Source: Ichthyophis bannanicus (Eukaryota; Chordata; Amphibia; Gymnophiona; Ichthyophiidae). From it: a stretch of 64,000 bases of DNA. Below, in pieces: positions 1-10,666 of this stretch; the first letter of the stretch is position 1; every line of letters begins with the position of its first letter. The notes below the pieces were generated by a model, which searched no databases, was not told the origin of the DNA, and saw only the letters and a program-made list of their open reading frames with translations. A program made the position numbers and the translations under genes. The DNA lies in NCBI GenBank assembly GCA_033557465.1, contig CM066045.1, positions 138,157,596 through 138,221,595 of the forward strand. The letters are read 5' to 3'.

Positions 1-449
1 TACCACCCTGGGGAGTGACCCCAACAGTATTGCGTACCATAGCCATGCCTGCACTGTGCCCAGGACTGGTGCGGTGGCCAGGGCTGCCAAAAGCCTCTAT
101 AGTTGCACAATGCTGGCATAGGTGTGGGAGTGTGTGTCTGTCTACCCAGTGTGTGGTGGCTGCCAACACATTCCTCTGCCCACACTGCTTGCACAGTTGC
201 CAGTGTCAGCCTGCCAATGTGCATAATGAGGAGCAAGGTACCATGGGTATAGCCCAGACAGGGTGGCCTGGCCAGGATGCATCTGCACAGGGCATAGGGC
301 AATGGCTCGGACATTGTAGTGCCCGGCCACCACCTGCACGGACAGGGTGCCACAGCATGTCCTGCTGGGAGGTCACTCTCACCTTGACTGAGCAGTGACC
401 ACGGCATGGCTAGGTTCCCCCATAGTGCTGTGTAGCATTTTTCTCATGC
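1..449 (+). mobile_element. Family H DNA transposon, module A (copy H1, left part)
   Basis: This stretch is non-coding repeat DNA. It matches, base for base over long runs, the reverse complement of about 17170-17640, and it matches direct copies near 21220-21660, 58580-58960 and 62700-63370. It continues at 2759 after a LINE insertion, because the uninterrupted order is visible in the inverted copy at 17130-17200. Open frames here are short and unrelated between copies, so I do not call a gene. The element enters from the left edge of the window. Family identity (PIF/Harbinger-like) is inferred from the ends seen in other copies. Confidence 0.75.
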
Positions 450-450
450 A

Positions 451-2472
451 CCATGGTTCTCAACTGACTTGCGTTCATCTCTCATTCATCTACGCAAACT
501 TGAAAGACAGTGGCGTCGAACCCACTCTCCAGAGGCACTTGAAACATATAACTCACACTTAACTACACACCGTGAGAAAATAACATTGAGTAAGAAGATC
601 TACCACACAAACCTGTTGAAACGTGCCATCAATAAACCTCATGCATTATTCAAGTTAGTAAAATCCATAACAAGAGAACCAGTCTCAGATCAACCTGCAA
701 TGCCGCAGCCTCAGGACTACGCAAATTACCTGCAATCAAAAATGATTACAGCTAACACAAGCATAAATACCAACAACCCTTCTGCATCACCTAAGAAATC
801 CCATATAACACCTTTTTGCAACTTCAACACTATATCTACTAGTGAAATTGTAAAAATTATCGCCTCCATCAATCCTAGCACAGCTCCCAATGACCCATGC
901 CCAGCCAGCTGGATCAAAGAGTTACGTCATGAGCTAAGTCAAATTCTGTGCCTGTTACTGAACCAGTACTTCCTAACAGGCTCATTCCCAAAAAGTCTGA
1001 AACACACCTCCATCAAGCCTTTACTAAAAAACAGTAAGCTTGACTCATCCAAAGTTGAATCGTTTAGGCCAATCTCGAGCATTCCACAACTTGCAAAAAT
1101 TATCGAGAAAGCTGCCCAACAACAGCTCCAGCAGCATATTGACATTGAAGCGCCTCTAGACAAATCACAACATGGTTTCAGAGAAGCACATGGAGTTGAC
1201 ACAATCCTTACAACCTTATTCAATGATCTTATCACGGGAATAAACGACATAAAACAGGGATTTGTGCTCATATTTTTGGACATCTCCGCTGCCTTTGATT
1301 CTGTAAACCACAACATACTGCTGCAACGTCTGAGTGAGAAGGGAATTCAAAACACAGCACTTGAATGGTGTAGATCCTACCTTTCCAATAGGTGGCAACA
1401 AGTTAAAACAGGTCAGGAATCATCAGAGCCATTCCTACAGTCTCAAGGTGTACCTCAAGGATCTTCATTATCAGCATTAATGTTCAACATTTATATGCAG
1501 CCGATATGTGAGTTGATCCGATCCTTCAACGTGCAATGCCTGGCATACGCAGATGACATCCTCATTTACATGCCGTTTAATACTGACCAACCAGTGTTCA
1601 CACCAATAATTAATTGTTTTGGTGCAATAGCCGAATGGCTGTTGACACAAAACTTAAGAATAAATCACAACAAAACTGATGTATTATTTGTCACAAGAAA
1701 TCGCAAGTTCATACCCCCTCCGTCACTACTAATCAATAACATAGAACTGACGTCAAAACCCACTATCCGATACCTCGGCATCACATTGGATCAACACCTA
1801 GATATGACAACGCATGTGAAGAATGTGACAAAGAGGATATATCATAAGATCAGAACGCTACGCCACCTCCGACCACTACTTGACTATACTGATTATCGCT
1901 CAATATTCCAGGCTCTAGTCATCCCTCACCTAGATTTTGCGAATATCATCCTCCATGGCCTCTCTCAATCAACCTTAAATCCACTTCGTCTGGCTATGAA
2001 CGCAGCTGCAAGAGTCCTCTCTGGGTCACCAAGAGCTGCTCACATAACGCCGATCATGAAGGACCTACACTGGTTACCATTACAAGCCAGACTTACATAT
2101 AAGTCTCTAGTTCTGACCTTCAAGGCCAGGAATAACTACCCTCCGACACCAATTAGCAAACTAATACATAACACCCTCGAAAATAGAAACAGAAGGACCA
2201 CTGCTATGAATACCTTAATAGTTCCCAAGATGATGACATCTTGTACTAAAGCTACATCGAACAGAGCTTTCTCTTTATTTGCACCCCTGAACTGGAATTT
2301 ACTTCCTCATGAAATTCGTTGTATCAAAAACCTTTTACAATTCAGGAAAGCCGTGAAGCATCACTTATTCACAAAATTCTACCCAGAAGTGACCCCGCAT
2401 GTTCACTCAAACAACAGACCTCCAACGTGCACTAAACACCATATTACCTTAATTCAACCAGAAAATGGTTAA
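451..2472 (+). CDS. LINE reverse transcriptase (ORF2 C-terminal part, uninterrupted)
   Basis: This frame has 673 codons without a stop and no in-frame ATG at its left end, because the element is truncated. It lacks the endonuclease. The RT domain is recognisable. The LDISAAFDSVNH block lies near residue 275, QGVPQGSSLSALMFN near 330, and the catalytic YADD tetrad at about 366-369, counted from the first codon here. A thumb-like region with IRYLGITLDQHLD follows. The C terminus ends with the FRKAVKHHLF block typical of L2/CR1-group proteins. It would copy LINE RNA at a nicked target. The absence of stops suggests a recent insertion, but without a start codon and promoter it should be inert. 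Confidence 0.88.
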   Translation, partial: PWFSTDLRSSLIHLRKLERQWRRTHSPEALETYNSHLTTHREKITLSKKIYHTNLLKRAINKPHALFKLVKSITREPVSDQPAMPQPQDYANYLQSKMITANTSINTNNPSASPKKSHITPFCNFNTISTSEIVKIIASINPSTAPNDPCPASWIKELRHELSQILCLLLNQYFLTGSFPKSLKHTSIKPLLKNSKLDSSKVESFRPISSIPQLAKIIEKAAQQQLQQHIDIEAPLDKSQHGFREAHGVDTILTTLFNDLITGINDIKQGFVLIFLDISAAFDSVNHNILLQRLSEKGIQNTALEWCRSYLSNRWQQVKTGQESSEPFLQSQGVPQGSSLSALMFNIYMQPICELIRSFNVQCLAYADDILIYMPFNTDQPVFTPIINCFGAIAEWLLTQNLRINHNKTDVLFVTRNRKFIPPPSLLINNIELTSKPTIRYLGITLDQHLDMTTHVKNVTKRIYHKIRTLRHLRPLLDYTDYRSIFQALVIPHLDFANIILHGLSQSTLNPLRLAMNAAARVLSGSPRAAHITPIMKDLHWLPLQARLTYKSLVLTFKARNNYPPTPISKLIHNTLENRNRRTTAMNTLIVPKMMTSCTKATSNRAFSLFAPLNWNLLPHEIRCIKNLLQFRKAVKHHLFTKFYPEVTPHVHSNNRPPTCTKHHITLIQPENG

Positions 2473-2724
2473 GCTCCACGATAGCTCCACATCCTCTGTT
2501 GATTCCCGCCCCTACATAAATTACGCAGATAATATCCACTTGAGCTAACATATTTATTTAGTAAAAACATATACATATATGATGTTGACTGTACATAGTT
2601 TTCCCTGTTAATCCATGTTATATATTCCCATGTTCTATGTAAACTCAATGTTACTTGCATACATTGTTGTATATTTTGTTCAATGTACACCGCACTGATC
2701 TTAATAGCGCGGTATATAAGAAAT

Positions 2725-2726
<2 letters not shown>

Positions 2727-2757
<31 letters not shown>

Positions 2758-2760
2758 ATA
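2727..2760 (+). repeat. (TAAA)n LINE tail microsatellite
   Basis: Eight or so tandem TAAA units directly follow the LINE 3' end. They mark the 3' terminus of the insertion. Confidence 0.9.
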
Positions 2761-3205
2761 TTTATGGGTTCTCTTTTGGGGCTCAATCACTGACTTATCT
2801 GCTTGGTGTGTATGCTGACATCCCAGTTCTGGGTACATGCATCTTCTCCAGGAACATGCACTATGGACTAGCTAGCGGACTGTCTGCAGCTAGTGTGCGT
2901 CTGGCTGGAGGCTTGCTGCTGGAGAATGTCAGATAGTGGTGGGGGGCAGCTGAGCATTTCCAGGCTTTCTGTCTGCTATTGTTTTATGGATGTGTACAGC
3001 TCTGCATTGCCTGCCCTGTAGGGTGTCTGTTCCCCAGCAGAATTGGGGTTGATGGTCCCCTCTACTGCCACCATTGCAGGGAGGTAGAATGTGGATCTAT
3101 TGGTGGGAGATCCTGTTTCCCACCCTGAGCCACAGAGGATGGTTTGGGTGGTGGTACATAATCTGCCTATGGGTCCAAGCACCCCCCCTCCCCGCCCCTG
3201 CTCCA
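2759..3205 (+). mobile_element. Family H DNA transposon, module B (copy H1, right part)
   Basis: This continues module A beyond the LINE. It is closely matched by the reverse complement of 16730-17160, and more distantly by 58960-59340 and 63370-63760. It is non-coding. It ends abruptly in a C-rich run, where a LINE 3' fragment begins. Confidence 0.75.
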
Positions 3206-3420
3206 TAAATGGATCTTCTGAAACCATGCAAACCACATGCAACCGTACCTTCTCCCTCTATGCCGCAAAGGATTGAAAGGCCCTCCCACCTGACCTTAGG
3301 AATTGCCCTGATCATACAGAATTTCGCAAAAAACTAAAAACCATCCTTTTCCAAGAATATTTTAGTACCACCCCTCATTCTCTTTCTACATCTGCTTTAA
3401 CATACTAATCTTTCTCCTTT
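3206..3420 (+). pseudogene. LINE RT C-terminal fragment
   Basis: Translation gives a block of the type NRTFSLYAAKD, then a stop, then KALPPDLRNCPDHTEFRKK and LKTILFQEYF. This is the familiar C-terminal end of L2/CR1-group RT proteins. Only about 60 codons survive, with one in-frame stop at about 3274. The fragment is too short for family assignment. Confidence 0.65.
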
Positions 3421-3559
3421 TGCTCTTTCCTCATTCCTATTTCATCCATTCAAATTTTACCCCTCCATCCTCAATCCCCACTTACTCTCCCAATACCCAG
3501 CCAATGGTAGATTTTTCTTCCCTCCCACACAAAATATTTTCCCCCTCTCCATTTCACTC

Positions 3560-3815
3560 TCCCAGCCCTATCCCATTCTAATCTCCCCCAACATCAGCTC
3601 CCTTCTAGTTCCAGCCCCACCTAGCATCCGCTCCCTTCTAGTCCCCGCATCAGCCCATTTCCAGTCCTAGCCCCCCATCAGCCCATATCCAGACTTAGCC
3701 CCCCCATAGCCCATTACCAATCCTAACCTCCCCCATCAGCCCACAGCCCATTACCAGTCCTAACCCCATCAGCCCATTTCCAGTCCTAACTCCCCCCCCC
3801 CCCAACAGCCTAGGG
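3560..3815 (+). repeat. Pyrimidine-rich minisatellite
   Basis: Imperfect tandem units of roughly 25-40 bp built on CCATCAGCCCATTTCCAGTC run from about 3590 to 3800. They end in a C-run. The unit length is irregular. I see no coding potential. Confidence 0.7.
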
Positions 3816-3816
3816 A

Positions 3817-4197
3817 AATTTTAAAAAAAAAAGCTGGCTGCTGCCGCTGCCGCCACAGCAGAATCGAGTGTCCCGTGGGGCTCCCCCCTGCCCGGCAGGG
3901 CCTGCCCTCCCTGCATCAGGTCCCTCTCGGCACCGGCTTTCAGAGCGTGAAGGGCGAGTTTCTCCCACGCGGCTCTGTTAAGCCTGCAGGCGCTGATGGG
4001 AAAGTTCCCATCAGCCCCTGCGGGCTTAACAGAGCCCCAAAAGGGAAACTTTCCCTTCGCAGCTCTGAAAGCCGACACGGGGAGGGACTGAGGTGGGTAG
4101 GGAAGGCTCTGCTGGGCAGGGGGGGCCCCGCAGGACACTCGATTCTGCTGCGGCGGCAGCGGCAGCAGCCAGCTTTTTATTTTTATTTTAAAATGTA
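3817..4197. repeat. Long inverted repeat (171-bp arms, almost no loop)
   Basis: Positions 3832-4002 read as the near-perfect reverse complement of 4004-4174, centred at about 4003 on TGATGGGAAAGTTCCCATCA. The symmetry extends into A/T-rich flanks on both sides. The arms are GC-rich. The overlapping open frames on the two strands are mirror images of one another, which palindromy explains without any gene. It could be a foldback-type MITE. I saw no second copy in this window, and its target duplication is not evident. Confidence 0.85.
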
Positions 4198-4876
4198 CTT
4201 TTAAAGCAGAATGTTCTTTGTGCGGCGTCCTCTGAACGCAGGGCCCTGTGCAAAAAACATTCTCACTCAATGGACAGGCCGGCCCTGGTTTTCAGATTTA
4301 CAAATCATGAATAGACTTTTACAACAACCCGTTAAGTCTATCAGCAAAAGAAATTTAAGTTTGAAACCAGAAGTTTGAGGCTGGCTGTCACAAAGGAAGA
4401 GAATGGAGGGCATTCTTGTAGGGGCTTAGAATGCCAATGTGGAAACAAATTCAGTAAAGTTTCACTCCTGGGAGCTGTATTGAGCAGAGAATGCCAATAG
4501 TTTGTGCTACTTTGAGGGAAGAATGCAGCTCCCGTCATGGATAAGTGGATTTGTTATTATAGCTAATTGGGCAACAAATCCTGACAGTTTTATTGCTGAG
4601 AGCTGTGTTGAGCTGAGAGTGTGGATCATTTTACTTCTGCAAATTGGGAATTCGTCTCGAAGACTGTATGGATATGGAGCAAGTTATCCTGATAGCAAAA
4701 TTGAATAATTTTTAAAATACCATGTTTTGCATTTTTGTATGAGAAAAAACATATGCTAAAATCTGTGCCCCTGAAGCACGAAATGTGTTTGATAAATTAA
4801 TTGGGCATATTAATACCTTCTGAAGATAAGCAACTGATAAGTTGAAATACCCTGAATGACATGAAGATAAACGGAT
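4198..4876. other. Unassigned AT-rich stretch
   Basis: About 680 bp with no supported gene. A direct echo of CAGCTCC/GAGCTGT-type words between 4440-4520 and 4600-4620 hints at an old degenerate repeat. I see nothing further that I can name. Confidence 0.4.
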
Positions 4877-5262
4877 ACATTGCTACAATGGATACATTCT
4901 TTCTCATTTGCCTCATTTTTCTCTCTACTCACTCCCTCATGGCTCCCCTTCAATCTGGCTTCCGTCCTCTCCACTCAACTGAGACGGCCCTTCCTAAGGT
5001 CTCTTGTGATTTTTTCTCAGCTAATCAAAGGGCCTTTAGCTATCCTTATTCTCCTTGACCTTTCTGCTGCCTTCAATACTGTTGAGCATTCCTTTCTCCT
5101 GTCCACTCTATCATTCCTTGGCTTTAAGGATTCTGTCCTCTTCTGGTTCTCCTCTTACCTCTATAATCGTTCCTTTAGCGTCTGCTCTCAAGGTTTGTCC
5201 TCTTCTGCCATCCCTTTCTCAGTTGGTGTTCCCCAAGGATCAGTCCTCAGCCTTCTCCTGGG
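4877..5262 (+). pseudogene. L2-type LINE RT fragment
   Basis: Two overlapping frames encode an RT finger/palm piece. The first has [16 protein letters not shown] one-base shift follows, then [16 protein letters not shown] and finally [10 protein letters not shown]. These are motifs before the YxDD box, which is missing. The fragment is truncated at both ends and joins family H sequence at 5263. It is more like classical L2 than the LINEs at 449 and 5930. Confidence 0.75.
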
Positions 5263-5870
5263 GGAGGATGGCAGCCATTGCTGTAGTATTTCCCCATGCA
5301 CCTGCATTTTCCAGCTACCTGGAGGGCTACAGCATCTGGAACTATCGGCCTCTTCCCCCACAGCTGGGTTCTGCGGCAGTGGGGGGGGGGGGGGAGGCAG
5401 CCTGGATCTCTGCCTGGGGTGCCAGGACCCTTGGACTGCCCCATGTGGCACATTGTCTTTCTGCAGCAGTAGCAGGACTGTGTGCTGCCACTGTCACTGT
5501 GGGATCATGATGAACATCACAGATGGTTCTGCGAATGGCAGAATACCCCTTTGTGGAGAGGCTAAAAAGGTTGGGGGCTCAACAACCTAGGGAAGAGATG
5601 GCCAAGGGGGGATATGGTAGAAGTTTATAGATTATTGACCGGAGTGGAACTGGTAAACATAGGTCTCTTTTTTATGCCATCAGACTGTGGACAGACTAGA
5701 GGACCTGCAATGTGGCTACAGTGTAACCCATCTGGGTCTTCTGGCTGAAAATATTTTTTCAGTCAAAGCGTAATCAGACCCTGCAATCCATTACTAGAGG
5801 ATGTGGTAAAAGCTGTCAGTATAGCTGGGTTTGAAAAGGTTTGGATGGGTTCCTGGGTCTGGCTTGTGCT
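5263..5870 (+). mobile_element. Family H/CR1 mosaic fragment
   Basis: This is colinear, in inverted orientation, with 57245-57850. A family H-associated segment (5263-5510) is followed by a CR1 ORF2 C-terminal remnant (5510-5860). The same junction occurs at about 57600. The CR1 remnant also matches the minus-strand CR1 at about 36600-36930. The two loci therefore share one ancestral composite. A G-run at 5381-5394 disrupts the translated frames. Confidence 0.7.
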
Positions 5871-5929
5871 TACGTTGAACAGGATCGGTAACTTGGAGCT
5901 GAAACTGGGTGAACTATTTACATATTCGC

Positions 5930-8742
5930 CATCAAAGATGTGGCGAGGTAACTATTTACATGTTAGATGTTAGACCCAAACTGCATGGTTAAGACTGGAT
6001 CTTATCGGTTATTACATTAATCATATCGTATGTATATCAACACATGTTAATTGTTACAGTATAGCTATTAGTCATATTCATAGTATTCTGTCATCGATCT
6101 GAAGCATACGCCTTAGAATGATACTGATGAACGTACCCGATGGGTGGTTCTGCGGCTCGGTCTGTCCTAGTATGTTTGTAATGTGATAGGTGCTGCTTGA
6201 GCGGATTGGGGCGTGGGAAGGGGTTGAGTATCGTTTTGCTGCAAGAAATGTAGAAGGAATAGGTGATGCTTGAGGGCTTCCCTGAATTGTGTAAGGTCTC
6301 TGATCGATCTGATATTTGGTGGGAGGTTGTTCCAGCACTTTGGAGCATAGAAAGCGAAGGCTCTATTCCTAGTTGCTTGTGAACATTTTGTAGATTCCAT
6401 GGGGATAACCTACATGTTGGCGGCTACTGTCCTTCTGGACCTGTTGTTGGGTGTGGGGCTGATGAGGGCTGTGAGGGATGAGGGGGATATCTTGTTGATG
6501 GCTTTGAAGGTGAGGAGTAGTGCCTTGTATGCGAGCCTGCAGTTTATCGGTAGCCAATGAAGGTCCTTAAAGATGGGAGTGATGTGGGTTCTTCTGGATA
6601 ATCCACAGAGAATGCGGGCAGCCGCATTCATCGCAAGTTGTAAAGGGTTGAGGGTGCTCTTGGGGAGGCCATGCAGAATGACGTTCACATAGTCGAAATG
6701 AGGTGTTACCAGCGCCTGGAAAATTGTTTGAAAATCATTGGGGGCTAACATGGGTCTTAGATGCCTTAGTATTTTGATTTTATTGTATATAGTCTTGCTA
6801 GTGTTCCTTATGTGCTCTTTGAAGTCGAGATGTTGGTCAAGCGTAACACCCAAGTAGCGTATCGAGGGCTTGCTTGGGAGCTCAGCATCTCTCACCTTCA
6901 AGGTAGTGGGGGGCGAGACGTTTTTGTTCTTTGTGATGAACAAGACCTCAGTTTTCTTGAAGTTTATGCGGAGGGTCTGGTCTTGAAGCCAATCAGTGAT
7001 TGCATTGAAGCATTCCACTAGGGCGGTAAAGTCGGTATGCATAACCTTGATTGGTGCAAACAGCAAGACATCGTCTGCATAGATCAGGCTGGAGATATTT
7101 AATGAGCGGATGATTTCGCATATAGGCTGCATGTACATGTTAAAGAGTAGCGCAGACAGAGAGGAGCCTTGGGGTACTCCCTGATGTTGCTGGAATGGTT
7201 TGGATGTGATGGACCCCATCCGTACATGTTGCCATCGGTCTGCTAGATAGGATTTACACCACTCCCAAGCTAGGCCCTGGATTCCCTTTTCATGGAGGCA
7301 TGTAAGGAGTTAATCATGATTGACAGAATCGAATGCAGCAGCAATGTCAAGGAAGATAAGTGCAAACCCATTTTCGATATTGTCTATTCCTCTGCTTAAG
7401 GTGTTGGTTAGCATGACGAGTAGTGTCTCTACTCCGTGGGATTCTCGGAATCCGTGCTGGCATAGATCTAGGGGGGCTGCGATGTCAATGTGTTGCTGGA
7501 TCTGTTTTTGGACAACCTTCTCAATTATTTTGGCTAGTAGGTGTATACTCGAGATCGGGTGGTACGATTCCGCCTTCATCGGATCTAGTATGTTGTTCTT
7601 CAGGAGTGGGCGTATGGATGTCTGTTTGAGAGATGATGGGAATATTCCTGTTGAGAAGGAAAGTCTTATGATGTTGGCTAGGATTGTGCTGAGTTCAGTG
7701 CGCATCGCTTTGATCCAGTACGCCGGGCAAGGGTCGTTTGGTGCGGTGGTGGTATTGATGGTGGCAATGAGGTCTTCAATGTTTCTCTCGGCTGGAGGTG
7801 TGAGCTCTGTAAGCAGTGGCTGTAGGTAGGGAATATGGCTAGGTGTGGGTCTTGGTGCAATGTTTATTTTGAGGGTTTTCGTTTGGAGGTAGTCCGCATA
7901 TAACTGGGGTTGAATTGGCTCTGGGTGAGGAGAGGACGGTTCCTTGGTTAAGGATTTTGCTATGCTGAAGAGGTCCCGGGGTTTATTCAGAGAGTGGAGA
8001 AGGAGCTCGGCGTGGTATTCCCTCATTTTGTTGGATATTGTCTCACGGTGAAGTTTCAAGTGGTCAATGTATGTTGCTTGGTCCACTGTTGAGAACGTCG
8101 CCATTTTCTTTCGTACTTCCTTAGGAGAAGAAGAGATGTCCGTAATTCCACAGAAAACCATGGGGCTGGTTTTCTTTTTCTTGGCAGTCTGTTGGAGGTT
8201 AATGAATTGTCCGAGGAGGGTAGCTGGGAAAATGACTTCAGAGTGGTATTCCATCTAGTGATCATATCGTCGAGGTTATGTGAAGGCTGATCGAGTATTG
8301 GAAGTGCATTTTTGGTAAACTCATCCTTGTCGAGGGGTTTGAAATGACGAGTATTTACTGATGAGGCTGTATTCATGTGGCTGGGTGGAACTTGATCTTG
8401 CTGCGATGGAATTTGGAATGTGATTAAGCTGTGGTCAGACCATGGGACAGGAGTGATGGAAAGGTCGAGGTTGTGTCCTGTAACCGAATGTGTAGCGAAG
8501 ATCAGGTCCATTGCGTTTCCTCTGTGGTGAGTGGGAGCGTTCACCACCTGATCATAGCCGAGTTCAGTCATTGAATCGAGGAAGGTGTTAGCATGGGTGG
8601 GTTGCAGGGATGCAATGTTAAAGTCACCAAACAACCAGTTAGGTTTGCGTGGGCTTTCAGGGTTGAAGGCTAGGTCAATTATGTTGGAGAGATCTTCAGT
8701 AGGGGAGGTTGGGGCTCTATAGATGAGATTTACGGTGTTATG
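5930..8742 (-). mobile_element. L2/CR1-group LINE, 5'-truncated
   Basis: The element reads leftward. It begins inside the endonuclease domain at about 8742 and runs through RT to a 3' region at about 5930-6160, where the words ATCTTTGATGGCG resemble L2-like 3' ends. It belongs to the same group as the LINE at 449-2760; the RT proteins share long aligned blocks. It abuts the subterminal repeats of family H on its 5' side. Confidence 0.8.
6160..8742 (-). pseudogene. LINE ORF2 (endonuclease C-terminal part plus RT), broken
   Basis: The 5' part carries an apurinic-endonuclease block (WLFGDFNIAS, then PWSDHSLITFQI). A frameshift near 8150 leads to the RT, with FLDIAAAFDSVNH, a stop at about 7311, then QGVPQGSSLSALLFN and YADD. 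A second in-frame stop lies at about 6410, followed by the C-terminal FREALKHHLF block. That makes one frameshift and two nonsense changes. The element is clearly older than the uninterrupted LINE at 449-2760. Confidence 0.85.
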
Positions 8743-8900
8743 CTTATAAGGCGCCTTGTAAGGTGCCCTGGTAAGGCACCCTGTAAGGTGCCTTGTAAGC
8801 GCCTTGTAAGGTGCGTCATAAGGCACCCTATAGGGCTCCTTAGGCTAAGCCCTGGACAAGCTCAGTAGGCACCCCTGGACAAGGCACTCTAGAAGGCACC
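8743..8900 (-). repeat. Subterminal short tandem repeats of family H
   Basis: Repeated AAGGTGCCTTGTAAGG-like words of about 12-20 bp occur here. Equivalent repeats (CCTTAAGGTGCATG) sit at 60300-60520, just inside the 3' end of copy H6. This position supports calling it the end region of inverted copy H2, whose terminal bases are missing or were lost next to the LINE. Confidence 0.6.
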
Positions 8901-9271
8901 CTGGGCTATGGAACCATAGGTTAAGATGGCCTAACAAGGTTACGGTGCCCTAGGTTAGTGTGCCCAAAGGGCTGCAAGGTGCCGCAGGATGACATGCATG
9001 ACCTGTGAAGAACAGAGACAGATGTAGCCCCAACATTAGATAGAGCACTCAGGAAAGACAATGAACAGGTGAGTGAAGGAGGGAGAGCTGGGAGCCGCTG
9101 GACTCGCCATATCTGCGGGCAGCCCATGTGGCTGCGAGTACTGATGACAAACATGGTGGGGGCAACTGTACCACAGCACAGGGTGTTGGCAATGTAAAGT
9201 ACTGGAAAGACAGTTGGTGGCAGACGATGGGAATACGTGTCCCCCCAGTGGAGGCGGGGGTGGCAGGATAG
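8901..9271 (-). mobile_element. Family H copy H2, left segment
   Basis: The sequence before the LTR element matches the reverse complement of about 60030-60130 (GGCAATGTAAAGTACTGG and following words). It continues after the LTR element at 15266. No gene is supported. Confidence 0.65.
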
Positions 9272-9530
9272 TGTGATGAAGAAGCCCCATTTTATACCTT
9301 AAAAACACAAGATTCACGGCATTTCAGTCCTGAAGCTGATAGGAAAACAGACCATGTGAGCAGCTGTTGCCAGGGACAACAGAAACAAAGGCAGCCACGA
9401 GGTCTGAAAAACACTCAGCTGGGAAACATGCCCTGATAACGTACACCTGAGAAGGGGAAGAGCTTACAGCCCTTATAAGGACAGTGCAGGGAACACAGGG
9501 TTAGAACAGCATGAACAGGAGCAGAGAGAA

Positions 9531-10358
9531 TTGGCAAAACGGAGAGAGCCGTTAGAACAAGCTGATTTACCTGAAGCAGCTGGCCGAGAGGAAGCAGGAA
9601 GGCTTTCCCACTTTGACCCAGGAAGTGAGTCAGAGCCAGAAGCAGGAAGGATTCACACGAGCAGCTACCCAGAGTCCTACAGAAGGAAGCAGCTAACAGA
9701 AGCAGAGAGCAGGTGTGAGTGTTCTCTTGATTACAAACCCTGTGGAACACGAAGGCTACGTTACAGCCAGAGTGAATGGAAGCAAAAGGCAAAACCGTAT
9801 GTATCAGGGAGCTGTAACCTGAGGAGTGATTATAGTGGGAAGCTAAGAGTGGTGAATGATAAAAGTTTTGATAGAGTGAATGCTGAGCAGCCTCGTGCAG
9901 GAAGTCCAAGGTGGGGGCAGGGTTGTTACTCCCCACAGAAGGATTCAAACAGAGAGCTGAGCCAAGGGCAAGTGATACCTCCAGTGAAAGACAGACATTA
10001 CCCAGAAGATGTATGTATGTCAGAAGAGGACATTATAGAAAGCCCTAAGAGTCAGAGAAAACCATGCAGGCTAAAACCTGATACTAGGAGGAGAGTTTAT
10101 AAGAACCCTGAGGGGTGGCTTCTCTCTCTCCCAGACGCTAAAGAATACCAGGGCATTTATTCCAGCCCTAGAGAAAGTGCTGCCAGGAAGTTCTGTGACG
10201 GCACGGCACAGGGGAATTTGCAAGCAGAGTATAATAAGGAGAATTCTGAGAGCTTGCAAGAGCCGATGATAATTGATACATTCAGTGACTGTTCTAGCTA
10301 TGGTGACCCGATGGAATGCACATTGGTTTTATCAGATAAAATAGGATCTTTGTGCTAG
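9531..10358 (+). CDS. LTR-internal open frame (5' LTR copy), function unknown
   Basis: The frame is open for at least 275 codons inside the LTR. I do not recognise the product. It is hydrophilic, rich in Arg, Glu, Ser and Pro, and has no signal peptide or membrane segment. It includes GSESEPEAG near residue 28, SPRWGQGCYSP near 126 and an MSEEDIIESPKSQRK stretch near 163. The first in-frame ATG is only at that last stretch, giving about 113 codons. A longer product would need a spliced or non-AUG start. The listed start is a TTG codon and should not be trusted. The frame also exists in the other LTR. The purine-rich strand lowers the stop-codon rate, so chance is not excluded. Confidence 0.4.
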   Translation: MAKRREPLEQADLPEAAGREEAGRLSHFDPGSESEPEAGRIHTSSYPESYRRKQLTEAESRCECSLDYKPCGTRRLRYSQSEWKQKAKPYVSGSCNLRSDYSGKLRVVNDKSFDRVNAEQPRAGSPRWGQGCYSPQKDSNRELSQGQVIPPVKDRHYPEDVCMSEEDIIESPKSQRKPCRLKPDTRRRVYKNPEGWLLSLPDAKEYQGIYSSPRESAARKFCDGTAQGNLQAEYNKENSESLQEPMIIDTFSDCSSYGDPMECTLVLSDKIGSLC

Positions 10359-10538
10359 TCAGAGCTGTATAGTGTGAGAGAAGAAAACACTATATCTCCT
10401 GTATTTGAATGCCTAACTTTACTTTGAAGCAAGAAGAAATTGTTCTGTTTATTCCTTTATGTTTTTGCCAGCAACTATGGCTTATTTATTTTGAGTACTT
10501 GTGTTTTGTTATTCTGAATGATCCGACCCCGGGAGGGG

Positions 10539-10544
10539 AATAAA
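10539..10544 (+). promoter_or_regulatory. Candidate poly(A) signal in 5' LTR
   Basis: An AATAAA hexamer sits about 100 bp before the LTR end. The 3' LTR equivalent is at 15157-15162 and would be the one used by element transcripts. Confidence 0.6.
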
Positions 10545-10648
10545 TCCTCATTTGCCTTTACCACTCGAGGCGTGCAACTATATTTCTTGCCACCAGACGC
10601 AGGCCTGCTAGCCAGGAGGCAGTCTGCCCACCTGGTGGTGACATAACC

Positions 10649-10666
10649 TGGCGTAGTCTATCGGAT
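10649..10666 (+). other. Candidate primer-binding site
   Basis: TGGCGTAGTCTATCGGAT starts five bases after the LTR end. The TGG start and the position fit a tRNA primer site. I cannot assign the tRNA with confidence. Confidence 0.5.

Larger units (their letters stand above)
449..2760 (+). mobile_element. L2/CR1-group LINE, 5'-truncated, inserted in family H
   Basis: The left junction falls after the family H sequence ending TTTTCTCATG. The first LINE codons align with the linker between endonuclease and RT of the minus-strand LINE at 5930-8742. The 3' end carries a short untranslated region and a (TAAA)n tail, after which family H resumes. This is the usual form of a target-primed, 5'-truncated insertion. 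No clear target duplication was found. The clade (L2-like against another CR1-group lineage) is uncertain. Confidence 0.85.
9272..10643 (+). repeat. 5' LTR of the Gmr1-like element
   Basis: The repeat is 1372 bp and pairs with 13882-15261. A TATAAGG word lies at about 9474 and an AATAAA at 10539, which fit a possible promoter and poly(A) signal. It is purine-rich on the plus strand and holds a long open frame, listed separately. Confidence 0.93.

Noticed and set aside
3821..4270. Opposed frames of 109 and 149 codons
   Set aside because: They are mirror products of the palindrome centred at 4003.
9415..9948. 177-codon frame antisense to the LTR-internal frame (also 14198-14566)
   Set aside because: It is the shadow of a purine-rich strand with few stops. 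It is interrupted differently in the two LTRs and shows no motif.
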